DNA from: Caballeronia turbans | GTDB lineage: Bacteria; Pseudomonadota; Gammaproteobacteria; Burkholderiales; Burkholderiaceae | Assembly (NCBI GenBank): GCA_001544655.2 | Contig: FCOD02000005.1 | Span: forward strand, 186,001-250,000 | Reading direction: 5' to 3' | Length of the DNA stretch: 64,000 bases | In this document: positions 49,320-57,261 of the stretch, one piece after another | How the letters are laid out: every line of letters starts with the position of its first letter | Numbering within the stretch: position 1 is the stretch's first letter | Position numbers and translations under genes: made by a program | The notes under the pieces: generated by a model | The model's database searches: none | What the model was told of the DNA's origin: nothing | The model's input: only the letters and a program-made list of their open reading frames with translations

Positions 49320-49346
49320 GACACGTCTCTAGGCTTTGCCTAATAT
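49318..49346 (+). promoter_or_regulatory. rightward early promoter, repressor-controlled
   Basis: TTGACA, 17-bp spacer, TAATAT: near-consensus sigma-70. Operators A and B cover the -35 and the spacer/-10. Same geometry as the leftward cro promoter. Confidence 0.82.
49330..49342. promoter_or_regulatory. distal operator B
   Basis: TAGGCTTTGCCTA, perfect palindrome identical (reverse complement) to operator 1. Overlaps the -10. Confidence 0.78.
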
Positions 49347-49353
49347 GCATCCC

Positions 49354-49688
49354 ATGCGCTGAACGAAGCGCTCCGGGGATAAACGGGAGCCCTGATCTCA
49401 GGGCATTGGGTCGAATCTCAGTGCCTTGTACTCAGGGCTTCTCTCCCGATAAAGAATGCGCCGAACGACCGGCGCGGCGCCCGCGCGGCGATGCTCTTTA
49501 CCACTGTCGAATGATGAATAGGCGTGAAATCGCCCTGCCCATGTCCCGGACGGCAGAACGTAAAAGTACCGGAAATGGCGGCCAGATGAGCTGCTTCCGA
49601 AAGGCGCCCAGTGACCTTGGCGCGGTAAAGGTCACAGTTTGTTAGCGACTCTTCGAAGAGGGGTCGGCAACAAACTGAGGGAGGCGAT
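49354..49688 (+). other. long untranslated leader of the rightward operon
   Basis: 335 bases between the predicted start and the HNH ATG with no credible gene. It contains GCCCTGA-TC-TCAGGGC (49389-49404) and three CTCAG-GC-type repeats at 49397, 49417 and 49431. It could hold antitermination or processing signals. Confidence 0.5.
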
Positions 49689-50117
49689 ATGTCGGTGGAA
49701 GAACCTTGCGTAGATCACGGGCAGAAGGGAAACGGCTTTGGATACGGAAAGAAGACTTACAAGGGAAAACAGATCGGCGCGCACATCGTCGCACTGATCG
49801 AGGCAACAGGAGAAGAGCGCAATGGCAGGTTGGCGCTGCACTCGTGCGACAACCCAAGATGCATAAATCCAAAGCATCTGAGGTGGGGAACGCATTCCGA
49901 CAATATGCGAGACCGGAGCGAGCGAAGACGCTCTAGGGGCGGTGTGCTGGTTGGGGAGCGAAACGGCAAATCCAAACTTTCAACCGCCGACGTTCAGCGA
50001 ATCAGAGATCTCTACGTTCCCGGCCGGACACTTCAGAAAGATCTCGCCCAGCAATTCGGAGTTTCGAAGGTGCAGATCTGCCGGATCCTGAAAGGCAGCC
50101 GACGATCAGTCGCCTGA
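49689..50117 (+). CDS. HNH homing-type endonuclease
   Basis: 142 residues. RLALHSCDNPRCINPKHLRWG and THSDNMRDRSERR give the HNH_3 core (His, CxxxxC, NP.HL). The C-terminal part holds a small HTH (TLQKDLAQQFGVSKVQICRI) for DNA binding. GGGAGG precedes the ATG. First gene of the rightward operon; either a selfish homing gene or a phage-competition nuclease. Confidence 0.85.
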   Translation: MSVEEPCVDHGQKGNGFGYGKKTYKGKQIGAHIVALIEATGEERNGRLALHSCDNPRCINPKHLRWGTHSDNMRDRSERRRSRGGVLVGERNGKSKLSTADVQRIRDLYVPGRTLQKDLAQQFGVSKVQICRILKGSRRSVA

Positions 50118-50185
50118 CAGTGGGAATTGCGCTTATCCAAGGCGCTTTCAATGAGAGCGCCGTGGCCAAGCACATGGAGACAAAA

Positions 50186-50353
50186 ATGTCCCTCGCAAAA
50201 CTCGGGTTCAAATATCTCGTTTGCCCTTCACGCCTGAAGGGCGAGTGGCATCACACAAGCGGTGTCGCGACGCTGATCGCCGCCGGCTGGACTGACTGCA
50301 CCGACATGAGCGATGCAGAGTTCGACGAATTCATGGGAGTGCAAGCAGCATGA
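50186..50353 (+). CDS. hypothetical protein (55 aa)
   Basis: MSLAKLGFKYLVCPSRLKGE, then HHTSGVATLIAAGWTDCTDM. ATG 50186 has GGAG six bases upstream; a longer reading from 50120 lacks one. Soluble; unknown. Its end overlaps the next ATG. Confidence 0.55.
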   Translation: MSLAKLGFKYLVCPSRLKGEWHHTSGVATLIAAGWTDCTDMSDAEFDEFMGVQAA

Positions 50354-50520
50354 ACCGCGCACTCAACGACAACGCCCTGCTGCACATCGCGCGGCTTGAG
50401 CGCGTAGACCAACTCTACAGCGGCATCCTGAAGACGTCGATGATCGCCGGATTGACCGGCGTCGGAATCGGTTGCTTCTGGTATCTCGTCGTCGCCGTTC
50501 ACGCTGGAGTCTTCGCATGA
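50350..50520 (+). CDS. 56-residue single-pass membrane protein
   Basis: Starts MNRALNDNALLHIARLERVD; one membrane helix near the C-terminus (GLTGVGIGCFWYLVVAVHAG). Overlaps genes at both ends (ATGA). Unknown function. Confidence 0.6.
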   Translation: MNRALNDNALLHIARLERVDQLYSGILKTSMIAGLTGVGIGCFWYLVVAVHAGVFA

Positions 50521-50653
50521 AGCCGATCAAGCCAATGGCGCTCTGGAAGATCTGGGCAGCGTAATCGTCGCCGGCATTTATCTCGTAGTCTGCGCGGAGC
50601 TCGATTATCGCGCGACTCGCTTCGAACGCTGCGCAGTCGTTCACTGCGCGTAA
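50517..50653 (+). pseudogene. small membrane protein gene broken by a 1-base deletion
   Basis: ATG overlaps the upstream stop; reads MKPIKPMALWKIWAA then TAA. One added base before the TAA would continue VIVAGIYLVVCAELDYRATR to a stop at 50653, giving a 45-residue membrane protein. 137 bp is one short of a multiple of three. Confidence 0.5.
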
Positions 50654-50675
50654 CGTGATCCCGAAAAGGCTCACC

Positions 50676-50825
50676 ATGAACGTTTATCAGGTAGTAGTCC
50701 TTCTGTTTGTGGTGTCGATGGTTGCCGCAATCGCGCTCGTGCGCGGCGCAGATCTCCGCGCCAAGCGTCACTTCGACGAGATCGAGCAACGCAAGAAGCG
50801 CATCCGCTGGCCGGCGGCGCACTGA
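50676..50825 (+). CDS. 49-residue single-pass membrane protein
   Basis: MNVYQVVVLLFVVSMVAAIA, then a basic cytoplasmic tail (RAKRHFDEIEQRKKRIR). N-out, C-in topology likely. Unknown role. The 134-bp gap 50826-50959 that follows holds no gene seen. Confidence 0.6.
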   Translation: MNVYQVVVLLFVVSMVAAIALVRGADLRAKRHFDEIEQRKKRIRWPAAH

Positions 50826-50959
50826 ATTCCAACCAACCGCGTGCCGGCGCGTAATCCGGCCGTCTGATTTGATGGCGTTGCACCCTGACCGTGATGGGTA
50901 GGCCGAAAGGCGACAGGAGCAGCGTCATCAACTCAGATTCGAACAAGAACGAGGACACC

Positions 50960-51148
50960 ATGACTATCACCAAGGGGCGCATTGCGCGCGAAGGAAAGAT
51001 CGTCTTCCACGATGCCGAGTTGCGCATCTGGGAGGAAGGAATCATGGCCGCGCGCCATGCCGGTGGATGGGCTGGCGAGCAGAAATGGGAGCGAGAGTTC
51101 AAGCGCGACGTCTTCGCGCGGATCGTGCAAACGCTCAACGGATCGTAA
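50960..51148 (+). CDS. hypothetical protein (62 aa)
   Basis: MTITKGRIAREGKIVFHDAE and LRIWEEGIMAARHAGGWAGE, then a basic helix. ATG 50960 has GAGGA upstream. Small soluble protein; not recognised. Confidence 0.55.
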   Translation: MTITKGRIAREGKIVFHDAELRIWEEGIMAARHAGGWAGEQKWEREFKRDVFARIVQTLNGS

Positions 51149-51185
51149 CACTGCGATCGACTGATGAAATCGCCTCGGAAATCGC

Positions 51186-51407
51186 ATGATCCGCCTATCC
51201 CACCCCTACCTCGCGCTGCTCGAAGCACTCGACAAACTCGGCCGCGCGAAGAAAGCCACTGACGCCCTCATCCACGCCGCGTGCGTGGCCTTCGTGGAAG
51301 TGCTCTCGCACATAACCGGGCAGAGAGTCAGCGTCATTGTCGGGAATGCTGTTATTGCACGAGGAAACCATGGCTTGCGTACAGATCCGAGTCGTTCAGT
51401 GGGATGA
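51186..51407 (+). CDS. hypothetical protein (73 aa)
   Basis: MIRLSHPYLALLEALDKLGR, KKATDALIHAACVAFVEVLS: helical. The last 38 bp overlap the XRE gene in another frame. Not recognised. Confidence 0.45.
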   Translation: MIRLSHPYLALLEALDKLGRAKKATDALIHAACVAFVEVLSHITGQRVSVIVGNAVIARGNHGLRTDPSRSVG

Positions 51408-51606
51408 AAAGCCCGACACGATGGGCGCTAAGTTCCGATGCTTGCGTAAGGACGCTGGCCTGACGCAAATCCAGCTTGCTGAGAAGGTCGGCCTGTCGCC
51501 GAAGACGGTTCAGAGCATCGAACTCAACGTGTATTCGCCCTGTTGGCTGAACTTCACCAAGCTCGCGAAGTTCTTCGGCGTGTCTCTGGATTGGCTGGCC
51601 GAATGA
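51370..51606 (+). CDS. small XRE-family regulator
   Basis: 78 residues from ATG 51370 (GAGGAAACC upstream). HTH: GAKFRCLRKDAGLTQIQLAEK and VGLSPKTVQSIELN, ending [12 protein letters not shown]. Its stop overlaps the start of the DpdA-like gene (ATGA), so it may regulate that gene or the operon. Confidence 0.75.
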   Translation: MACVQIRVVQWDEKPDTMGAKFRCLRKDAGLTQIQLAEKVGLSPKTVQSIELNVYSPCWLNFTKLAKFFGVSLDWLAE

Positions 51607-52334
51607 GGTTCTTCACTGGACTCCATCAGCCGTCAGACGCAAAACACTTCGATGCGGCATTCGTCAGTGTCAACCGCCTGCGTGATCGGAAGTCTGGTTT
51701 CGAGGTCGGCGACTGGATTATGGACAGCGGCGCGTTCACCGAGATTTCGAAGTACGGGCATTACCGGCATGAGGTCGGCGACTATGCCGCGCAGATCAAG
51801 CGCTGGAGCACGAACGGCAACATGCTCGCCGCTGTCTCGCAGGACTTCATGTGTGAGGCGTGGATCGTCGAGAAGACTGGTCTGAGCGTCGAGATTCACC
51901 AGCAGCTCACGATCGAGCGATACGACGCGCTGATGCAGTGCGACGTTGGGGGCGCCTACATCATGCCTGTGCTGCAAGGCTACGACCCGCAGGATTACGT
52001 GCGGCACATCGAGATGTACGGCGACCGCCTCGCGCATGGCGCATGGGTCGGAGTCGGATCCGTCTGCAAGCGTAACGGCGACCCGCGTGCGATCGAGAAC
52101 GTGCTGCTCGCGATCCATGCGAAGCGGCCGGATCTGAGGTTGCATGGCTTCGGCCTGAAGTCTACGGCGCTCTCGTCTTGGATCGTAACCGAGCTGCTGC
52201 ACACCGCCGACTCGATGGCGTGGAGCTTCCATGCGCGGATCAATGGCCGAAACGGAAACGACTGGAAGGAAGCGAAAGTTTGGACGGACAAGATCAACCG
52301 GCGCCCGATGCAATACGGGCTGTTCATGGAGTGA
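51603..52334 (+). CDS. TGT/DpdA-like deazapurine base transferase
   Basis: 243 residues. The tRNA-guanine transglycosylase barrel motifs are visible: DSGAF at 41-45 (DSGGF in TGT), GVGSV at 150-154 (GGLSVGE region), HGFGLK at 181-186 and an Asp at 203 in TADSMAW where TGT has its nucleophile. The zinc Cys cluster of tRNA TGTs is absent and the protein is much shorter than bacterial TGT (about 375). In phages, DpdA-type relatives insert 7-deazaguanines into DNA, protecting it from restriction. No preQ0 synthesis genes lie nearby, so a host precursor would be needed. Confidence 0.72.
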   Translation: MRFFTGLHQPSDAKHFDAAFVSVNRLRDRKSGFEVGDWIMDSGAFTEISKYGHYRHEVGDYAAQIKRWSTNGNMLAAVSQDFMCEAWIVEKTGLSVEIHQQLTIERYDALMQCDVGGAYIMPVLQGYDPQDYVRHIEMYGDRLAHGAWVGVGSVCKRNGDPRAIENVLLAIHAKRPDLRLHGFGLKSTALSSWIVTELLHTADSMAWSFHARINGRNGNDWKEAKVWTDKINRRPMQYGLFME

Positions 52335-52336
52335 AC

Positions 52337-52705
52337 ATGGAACACGCTGAAGCAGTGAAACTCATCAAGGATTATGGCTTTGCCGTTCTGAAGCATCAGA
52401 ACAACTGGTTAGGTGAGGCATACGAAGCGCTGCTTCGCGCCCTTCTCGCCACCCCCGCCCCTCTCTCAGATGAACCGGTGGCGTGGGTTCCGATCGACCC
52501 TGTTTTCGGTCCGGTGTGGATGGACATCATGCTCGACCTTTCCCACAACGGCGGCCACCGTCCTGTTAAGCCATTGTATTTCGCCGCCCCTCTCGCCACT
52601 CCGAGCGACAAGCAAGAGGCGAAGGATTGCCCGCACGCTGCGCCACATCGATATTGCGCTACCTGCGTTGTTAGCCCGTGCCCCATCGGCCTAGGAGATA
52701 AATGA
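52337..52705 (+). CDS. Ea22-like hypothetical protein
   Basis: 122 residues from ATG 52337, three bases after the DpdA-like stop. [21 protein letters not shown], the motif ATPSDKQEA near residue 90, and a Cys-rich end ([18 protein letters not shown]). The ATPSDKQEA unit recurs in the next gene. Function unknown. Confidence 0.6.
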   Translation: MEHAEAVKLIKDYGFAVLKHQNNWLGEAYEALLRALLATPAPLSDEPVAWVPIDPVFGPVWMDIMLDLSHNGGHRPVKPLYFAAPLATPSDKQEAKDCPHAAPHRYCATCVVSPCPIGLGDK

Positions 52706-53550
52706 TGGATCCCAATTTCGACATTGTTCCGACGCTGCGCATGTTCGATGGGGTGATGACGGGCAAAGCCGCAGATGAGATAGAAAGATTGCGCGCTGAA
52801 GTCGCTCGACTGTCTTTCGCCAATCCGAGCGTCAAGCAAGAGGCGGTGGCGTCCGGTTCGAAGCTCCTGCCGCCACGAATGACGCCAGAAATGAAGCGCG
52901 CGTTCGTTGAGGCCGCGCGCGAGTATGCGGAGCGTACGGGCGGCAACGATCCCGATGCGATGTACGAAGCGGCGTTCCGAGCCGTCCCGCGCCCTACTGC
53001 GAGCGACAAGCAAGATGCGGTGACTCAGGCGCTTTCCATTGTCGCTGATGAAGTACAGAGCGGAGGAACCGCAAAAAGCTGCTATGACGCTATCTGCGCG
53101 CTAATGGTAGAGGATGACGCCGCCCCTCCCGCCACTCCGAGCGACAAGCAAGAGGCGGTGAGCATTGAGGCTCTGGCCGATGAACTCTCCACATCTTACG
53201 GCCACCATCTTGAAGACGACGATACAGAGGCAGGCCACTGGTGGACGTTTGACCGCGCCGCGCTCGCGGCTTTTGCTGATCGACTCGCCACTCCTCTCGC
53301 CCAGTCCGCAGAGCAAGACACCATCAAAGCACTGAAGGCAGATATTGCCGAAAACGACGCTCTGATCGATGAACTGCGCGAGAAACTGAAGTCCGCCGAG
53401 CAAGACAGGATTGATGCGGAGCGTGAGCCGTGGACATACGACCAAGTTGTGATGCTCTGTGAAACAGACGGCGTTCCGTTGCCCGTCGAATTCATAGAGT
53501 GGGTTGCCGAAAAAATGACATACGCCGCGAACATCGGATCGAGCAAATGA
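52702..53550 (+). CDS. Ea22-like modular hypothetical protein
   Basis: 282 residues. Coiled-coil start ([14 protein letters not shown]), then [16 protein letters not shown] and [10 protein letters not shown] at roughly 44, 100 and 144, a helical region and a second coiled coil ([23 protein letters not shown] in pieces). The repeated SDKQ units suggest assembly by duplication. Overlaps neighbours on both sides. Confidence 0.6.
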   Translation: MMDPNFDIVPTLRMFDGVMTGKAADEIERLRAEVARLSFANPSVKQEAVASGSKLLPPRMTPEMKRAFVEAAREYAERTGGNDPDAMYEAAFRAVPRPTASDKQDAVTQALSIVADEVQSGGTAKSCYDAICALMVEDDAAPPATPSDKQEAVSIEALADELSTSYGHHLEDDDTEAGHWWTFDRAALAAFADRLATPLAQSAEQDTIKALKADIAENDALIDELREKLKSAEQDRIDAEREPWTYDQVVMLCETDGVPLPVEFIEWVAEKMTYAANIGSSK

Positions 53551-53729
53551 CTGACAAAGACTTGCCTGACCTTTACGTAGTGTTCGAAGCGAGCGGCGAA
53601 GTAGCTTTCACCGCGTCTAGCGAACAGGATGCAGAGGGAATGATTGGAACCGCAGAGTTGGGTGGATCAAATGTCGAAGGCTGGATCGTCCACAAATACG
53701 TGCCGATCCGCCGCTATCGGCTTTCGTGA
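53547..53729 (+). CDS. hypothetical protein (60 aa)
   Basis: [31 protein letters not shown] and GWIVHKYVPI: small alpha/beta protein. ATGA overlap with the upstream stop. Confidence 0.55.
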   Translation: MTDKDLPDLYVVFEASGEVAFTASSEQDAEGMIGTAELGGSNVEGWIVHKYVPIRRYRLS

Positions 53730-53741
53730 GGGAGCGAGCAA

Positions 53742-54329
53742 ATGACCGAACAAGAACTCAGCGCATTGACTATCGCTATCGGAGTGCTGAAGCGCGAAAG
53801 CATGTTCGAGAACGCGGAGATTTTGAAGTCGCTTCGCACGCGACTGTCTCTCGAACCCCGCGTATTGGCGGAGAGGAAAGAGCCGGTTATCGATAAGAGC
53901 ATGGTCAAGCGCCTGATGGTTCAGCATGGCTTGGCCAATCCCGCGCCGGATGATGCACTGAATAAGCTCACGGCCGAAATGCATCGCCTGCGCGGGGAGA
54001 TTGAAAAGTATCAGGGCGTTTGCGCTGCGGCGTATCAATTCGTCGGCGCTGTAGATGGCCCCGTGCGTTTCCTCGATGCGCTGTCGAATGCGGCCAATGG
54101 TGAGCCTGCATCCACCGAGGAATCGCTTGCTCTACTTCCAGTAAGCGCGCCGGATGATGCAAAGGACGCAGCGCGGTATCGCTGGCTGAAGGATCAGAAA
54201 GACGAGTTCGACAAGATGGCAGGTGCCAGTTGCTACGGGACGAAGCTATCGAACAGGCTGTGGCAGGAGGAAGACTGGGACGCCGCCATCGACCGAGCAA
54301 GGCAATCCGGGGAGGAAGGGAATGGCTAG
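53742..54329 (+). CDS. Ea22-like hypothetical protein
   Basis: 195 residues with GGGAG upstream. Helical; contains DALNKLTAEMHRLRGEIEKY and DAARYRWLKDQKDEFD, a phrase common to small phage early proteins, and an acidic end. Unknown role. Confidence 0.55.
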   Translation: MTEQELSALTIAIGVLKRESMFENAEILKSLRTRLSLEPRVLAERKEPVIDKSMVKRLMVQHGLANPAPDDALNKLTAEMHRLRGEIEKYQGVCAAAYQFVGAVDGPVRFLDALSNAANGEPASTEESLALLPVSAPDDAKDAARYRWLKDQKDEFDKMAGASCYGTKLSNRLWQEEDWDAAIDRARQSGEEGNG

Positions 54330-54423
54330 CAGGGACGACACGCCAGAGGCGAAGCGCGACCACGAGATGCTACGCATGGCGACGCAGCTTCTGCTAGCAG
54401 AGGCGTTCGATGCCTTGCTCTAG
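54322..54423 (+). CDS. 33-residue hypothetical protein
   Basis: MASRDDTPEAKRDHEMLRMA and a helical end, with GGAGGAAGG upstream and an 8-bp overlap with the previous gene. Confidence 0.45.
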   Translation: MASRDDTPEAKRDHEMLRMATQLLLAEAFDALL

Positions 54424-54435
54424 CCGCACAGCTGC

Positions 54436-54693
54436 TCAACGAGACAGACGCCTCACTTGGCTTTCGATGGAAGGCACGTCGGTCAAATCATCACCGCTCA
54501 TGCATAACGCCCAACGCAGATCACGAGCGAACTCGATGCAGGTGGCTTCCCACTCAGGAGTGTCAACCGCAATGTCCCGCGGATTCTTTTTCCCACGGGC
54601 CCGACGGATGGCTTCGATGCTCGCCGCCAGAGAACGCGCTTCCGCTCGGAGCGGATCGTCGTTACCGAGTCGGTGGAATGGTTCGTTATTCAT
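54436..54693 (-). CDS. hypothetical protein sharing a motif with a host gene
   Basis: 85 residues from ATG 54693 (frame open to 54741). AIRRARGKKNPRDIAV, DTPEWEATCIEFARDLRWAL align with the host protein at 6015-6212. Leftward gene inside the rightward operon. Confidence 0.6.
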   Translation of the reverse strand: MNNEPFHRLGNDDPLRAEARSLAASIEAIRRARGKKNPRDIAVDTPEWEATCIEFARDLRWALCMSGDDLTDVPSIESQVRRLSR

Positions 54694-54748
54694 TCCCGGG
54701 TTTTCGGCAAATAGTTCACAAACTTTACAGGTAGCTGGCAATGAGCTT

Positions 54749-55009
54749 TTACCCCCAGATCACAGGTGCTCGAATAACTGGAACGATGGCACCCGGATTC
54801 ATGCGGGCGAAAGTCCGAACGACGCGTAGGAGCACAGCGTCCATCGCATCCTCGTTCGTGCTGCCCGCGGCGAGTGCTAGTTCTGCCAAGGCCGCGTCGG
54901 TAATGGTTCCGTACTGCACTCTATCACCGACTCGGACGGCAATCCGCACCCAATCGCCGTTGGTTCGTTCATTGACGAACCAAGCCTCGGTTATGAAGTT
55001 AGGTTCCAT
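54749..55009 (-). CDS. hypothetical protein (86 aa)
   Basis: MEPNFITEAWFVNERTNGDW, IAVRVGDRVQYGTITDAAL and VVRTFARMNPG. Alpha/beta; not recognised. Pair with the gene at 54436 on the same strand. Confidence 0.5.
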   Translation of the reverse strand: MEPNFITEAWFVNERTNGDWVRIAVRVGDRVQYGTITDAALAELALAAGSTNEDAMDAVLLRVVRTFARMNPGAIVPVIRAPVIWG

Positions 55010-55122
55010 CGCGCCCGCTCTTCGTAAAGGACATCTAGAAGAGCAAGCGTCGTGCGCGTCGACCGCGGGAGAGGATCGACTACTCGCACCACCGACGCGG
55101 CCAGTGCCAAGGAGAAGCAGAA

Positions 55123-55479
55123 ATGCTTGAAGACGATGAACCGCTCAACACCGGCGCGCCGCGCGTCGAAGCATGCATCGACGCTGTGAGGAAGCGATTC
55201 CCCGGAATCAGCAAAACCGCACAGGCCCGCTACTTTGAGGAAGTGCACCGGCATCTTGGACCGCTCGCGCGCGAACTCGAACGCGAGAACATCGCGCTCC
55301 TTAACGCAGATCCAATCTGCTGGGTCGTGAAATGGGTCAGCCGCGGTGAGCAGTGGTTCGAGTCGCACATGTCCGAGCTCTCTGCGATCGACAAGGCACG
55401 CAGGGTAGGCGGCATCGTCATACCGTGTGCTGCGATCGAGTCGGGTGTGGCGAGCAAAGAAGGAGATCAGAGACGATGA
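55123..55479 (+). CDS. hypothetical protein (118 aa)
   Basis: AAGGAGAAG precedes the ATG. ACIDAVRKRFPGISKTAQAR, YFEEVHRHLGPLARELEREN and ICWVVKWVSRGEQW. Helical, soluble; I do not recognise the family. Confidence 0.55.
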   Translation: MLEDDEPLNTGAPRVEACIDAVRKRFPGISKTAQARYFEEVHRHLGPLARELERENIALLNADPICWVVKWVSRGEQWFESHMSELSAIDKARRVGGIVIPCAAIESGVASKEGDQRR

Positions 55480-55760
55480 AGATGCCGAACATCCTCAAAG
55501 GCTTGCGCCACTGCGACAGCTGCAGCAGGCGTATCTGGGGTCCAATCCCACCCAGTCGCATCCTGGTCGCTGCATCCACGCGGCGTCAAGAAGACGTGGA
55601 GGCCTGGCGAAAAGCCTTGTTGCTGAGGCAGCAATCTGTTCATCTCCTCGACGAACAGAGAAGGTCGAATCGGAGGGAGGCTCGCGTTCACCACGTCGAA
55701 TGCTCGGCAAGGGCGTCCGTTCGGCGCCTCCACGCGGACAAGAAGGCGAGCTTCGCCCAT
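55467..55760 (-). CDS. hypothetical protein (97 aa), opposite strand
   Basis: MGEARLLVRVEAPNGRPCRA, then SLFVEEMNRLLPQQQGF and HVFLTPRGCSDQDA. Amino-acid make-up is protein-like, unlike the rightward frames here. Overlaps the 55123 gene's end and the next gene. Confidence 0.45.
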   Translation of the reverse strand: MGEARLLVRVEAPNGRPCRAFDVVNASLPPIRPSLFVEEMNRLLPQQQGFSPGLHVFLTPRGCSDQDATGWDWTPDTPAAAVAVAQAFEDVRHLHRL

Positions 55761-55912
55761 GCGAACGCATCGGCCCCAACATTCGCTTCGCGGAGCCCGG
55801 TGTACGCGCAGAAGTATTCGAAGTCCTCTTGGCCTGTGTGGCCCAGTTCATTACGCGGTGGGAGCGCGCATGAAACGAATTCGAGAAGTTCGTGAGGGTT
55901 TCCGTAGCTCAT
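55688..55912 (-). CDS. hypothetical protein (74 aa), opposite strand
   Basis: MSYGNPHELLEFVSCALPPR, TGQEDFEYFCAYTGLREANV and FAWAKLAFLSAWRRR. Overlaps the rightward gene at 55870 by 43 bp on the other strand; at most one of these ends is fully right. Confidence 0.45.
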   Translation of the reverse strand: MSYGNPHELLEFVSCALPPRNELGHTGQEDFEYFCAYTGLREANVGADAFAWAKLAFLSAWRRRTDALAEHSTW

Positions 55913-56046
55913 GGCTGTCTCCTACGACTTTGACAGACTTTGAGCAACGACCGGACCCGGCTGCGATCGCACCGAAATGCATCGAAGAATTCATGCGCGT
56001 AACGAGCGAGTACCTGGAGAGCCAGCATGGCTATCGTGACGAATGA
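55870..56046 (+). CDS. hypothetical protein (58 aa)
   Basis: MKRIREVREGFRSSWLSPTT, then CIEEFMRVTSEYLESQHG. Overlaps the excisionase candidate by 20 bp. Small helical protein; not recognised. Confidence 0.4.
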   Translation: MKRIREVREGFRSSWLSPTTLTDFEQRPDPAAIAPKCIEEFMRVTSEYLESQHGYRDE

Positions 56047-56230
56047 CCAACTCGTCGAACTGACGGGGGGCCTGCGGCAAGGCGCGGCCCAGAAACGTTG
56101 GATCAAAAAAGCGCTCGGCATCGACGCGCCGCGCAAAGCGGATGGCCACCCGATGCTGACATGGGAGCAAGTAAATCGCGGGCCCGGCGAGCAGCGCCGC
56201 ACCGCACCTAAATGGAAAACTGCAGCATGA
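56027..56230 (+). CDS. DUF4224 protein, excisionase candidate
   Basis: 67 residues. MAIVTNDQLVELTGGLRQGA, QKRWIKKALGID and GHPMLTWEQV follow DUF4224, a small winged-helix-like family regularly placed just before tyrosine integrases. Probably directs excision at att sites. The integrase start overlaps its stop. Confidence 0.78.
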   Translation: MAIVTNDQLVELTGGLRQGAAQKRWIKKALGIDAPRKADGHPMLTWEQVNRGPGEQRRTAPKWKTAA

Positions 56231-57261
56231 GAAAGCCGGTGCGCGATGGCCTCCTGCCACGGATGGAGGCGCGACCCACGAAGAGGGGGTTCACGTACAG
56301 GTATCACCCGGTCGGTGGCAAGCCGATCAATCTCGGGTCCGATCGGGTCGAGGCAATCCGCAAGGTGCTGGAGATCACCGGCGGCGGAGACGATCTGGGT
56401 ACGATCTCGCGGCTGTGGGACCAGTTCAAGGAGACGCCAGGCTGGAAGCGGTATTCGCAGTACACGCGCACCGACTACGAGCAGTGCGCGACGAAGCTGC
56501 TCGAGATCTTCGGCGAGGTGCGCGCCGCGGACATTGATGCTACGGACGTCGCGCGATACCTGCGCAAGGAGCGCGCGGACGCGCCGGTGCGAGCGAATCG
56601 AGAAATGGCCCTACTCTCAAATCTCATCGGCTTGGCGATCGAGCGCGGCGAGGCAAAGCACAACCCCTGCCGCGAAGTGAAGCGGAACGAAGAGCAGCCG
56701 CGAACGGAAGCGCCGGAGCCGGCAGAGTTCGCCGCGTTCGCGACGTGGCTTGCAGAGCAAGGCGGACAGCGCGCCATGATCGGCATGGCAGCTGAATACG
56801 CCGCCGGGGCGGGCAATCGCAAGGTGGAGTTTCTCGACCTGTCGTGGCCGCAGATTGACGAGGCCGCCGGGCACATTCGCATCAAGCGAGCGAAGCAACG
56901 GGGCAAGAAGCGCGGCGAGGTGATCGAGCAAATCGAGATCACGCCGCAGATAGCCGCGCTGATCGCCCGGCTGAAAGTCGCGCGCGCGGCGCAAAAGAAT
57001 GAAGAATGCCTCTACGTGTTTCCAAACCGCTCGGGCACGGCGTACACGCAGGCCGGATTCAAGACGATGTGGCAGAAGCTGATGGTCGAAGCGATCAAGA
57101 AGAAGGTGATCGCGCACCGGTTCACCTTCCACGACTTGCGTGCCTACTACGTCACCCAGCACAAAGCAGAGCGCGGCGCCCTGCCCGATCTGCACGCTAA
57201 CCCCGCGACGACCGCCCGCGTCTACGACCGTTCGAGGGTCGTGAAACGTCGTGCGCTTTGA
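56227..57261 (+). CDS. int: tyrosine-type phage integrase
   Basis: 344 residues from ATG 56227 (ATGA overlap). N-terminal arm-binding part (about 1-60), core-binding SAM-like domain (LWDQFKETPGWKRYSQYTR onward), catalytic domain with Arg in GAGNRKVEFLDLSW, Lys-rich beta hairpin, HDLR (HxxR) near 305 and the Tyr nucleophile in ARVYDRS near 333. It catalyses att recombination in tRNA-His; attR begins about 150 bp downstream. Confidence 0.92.
   Translation: MRKPVRDGLLPRMEARPTKRGFTYRYHPVGGKPINLGSDRVEAIRKVLEITGGGDDLGTISRLWDQFKETPGWKRYSQYTRTDYEQCATKLLEIFGEVRAADIDATDVARYLRKERADAPVRANREMALLSNLIGLAIERGEAKHNPCREVKRNEEQPRTEAPEPAEFAAFATWLAEQGGQRAMIGMAAEYAAGAGNRKVEFLDLSWPQIDEAAGHIRIKRAKQRGKKRGEVIEQIEITPQIAALIARLKVARAAQKNEECLYVFPNRSGTAYTQAGFKTMWQKLMVEAIKKKVIAHRFTFHDLRAYYVTQHKAERGALPDLHANPATTARVYDRSRVVKRRAL

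Noticed and set aside
49307-49342. CRISPR-like repeat pair
   Set aside because: Only two 13-bp copies over a promoter; these are operators. No CRISPR array or cas gene was seen in the window.
55427-55873. Rightward 148-residue frame opposite two small leftward genes
   Set aside because: Low-complexity Arg/Ser-rich content; the minus-strand frames look more like real proteins.
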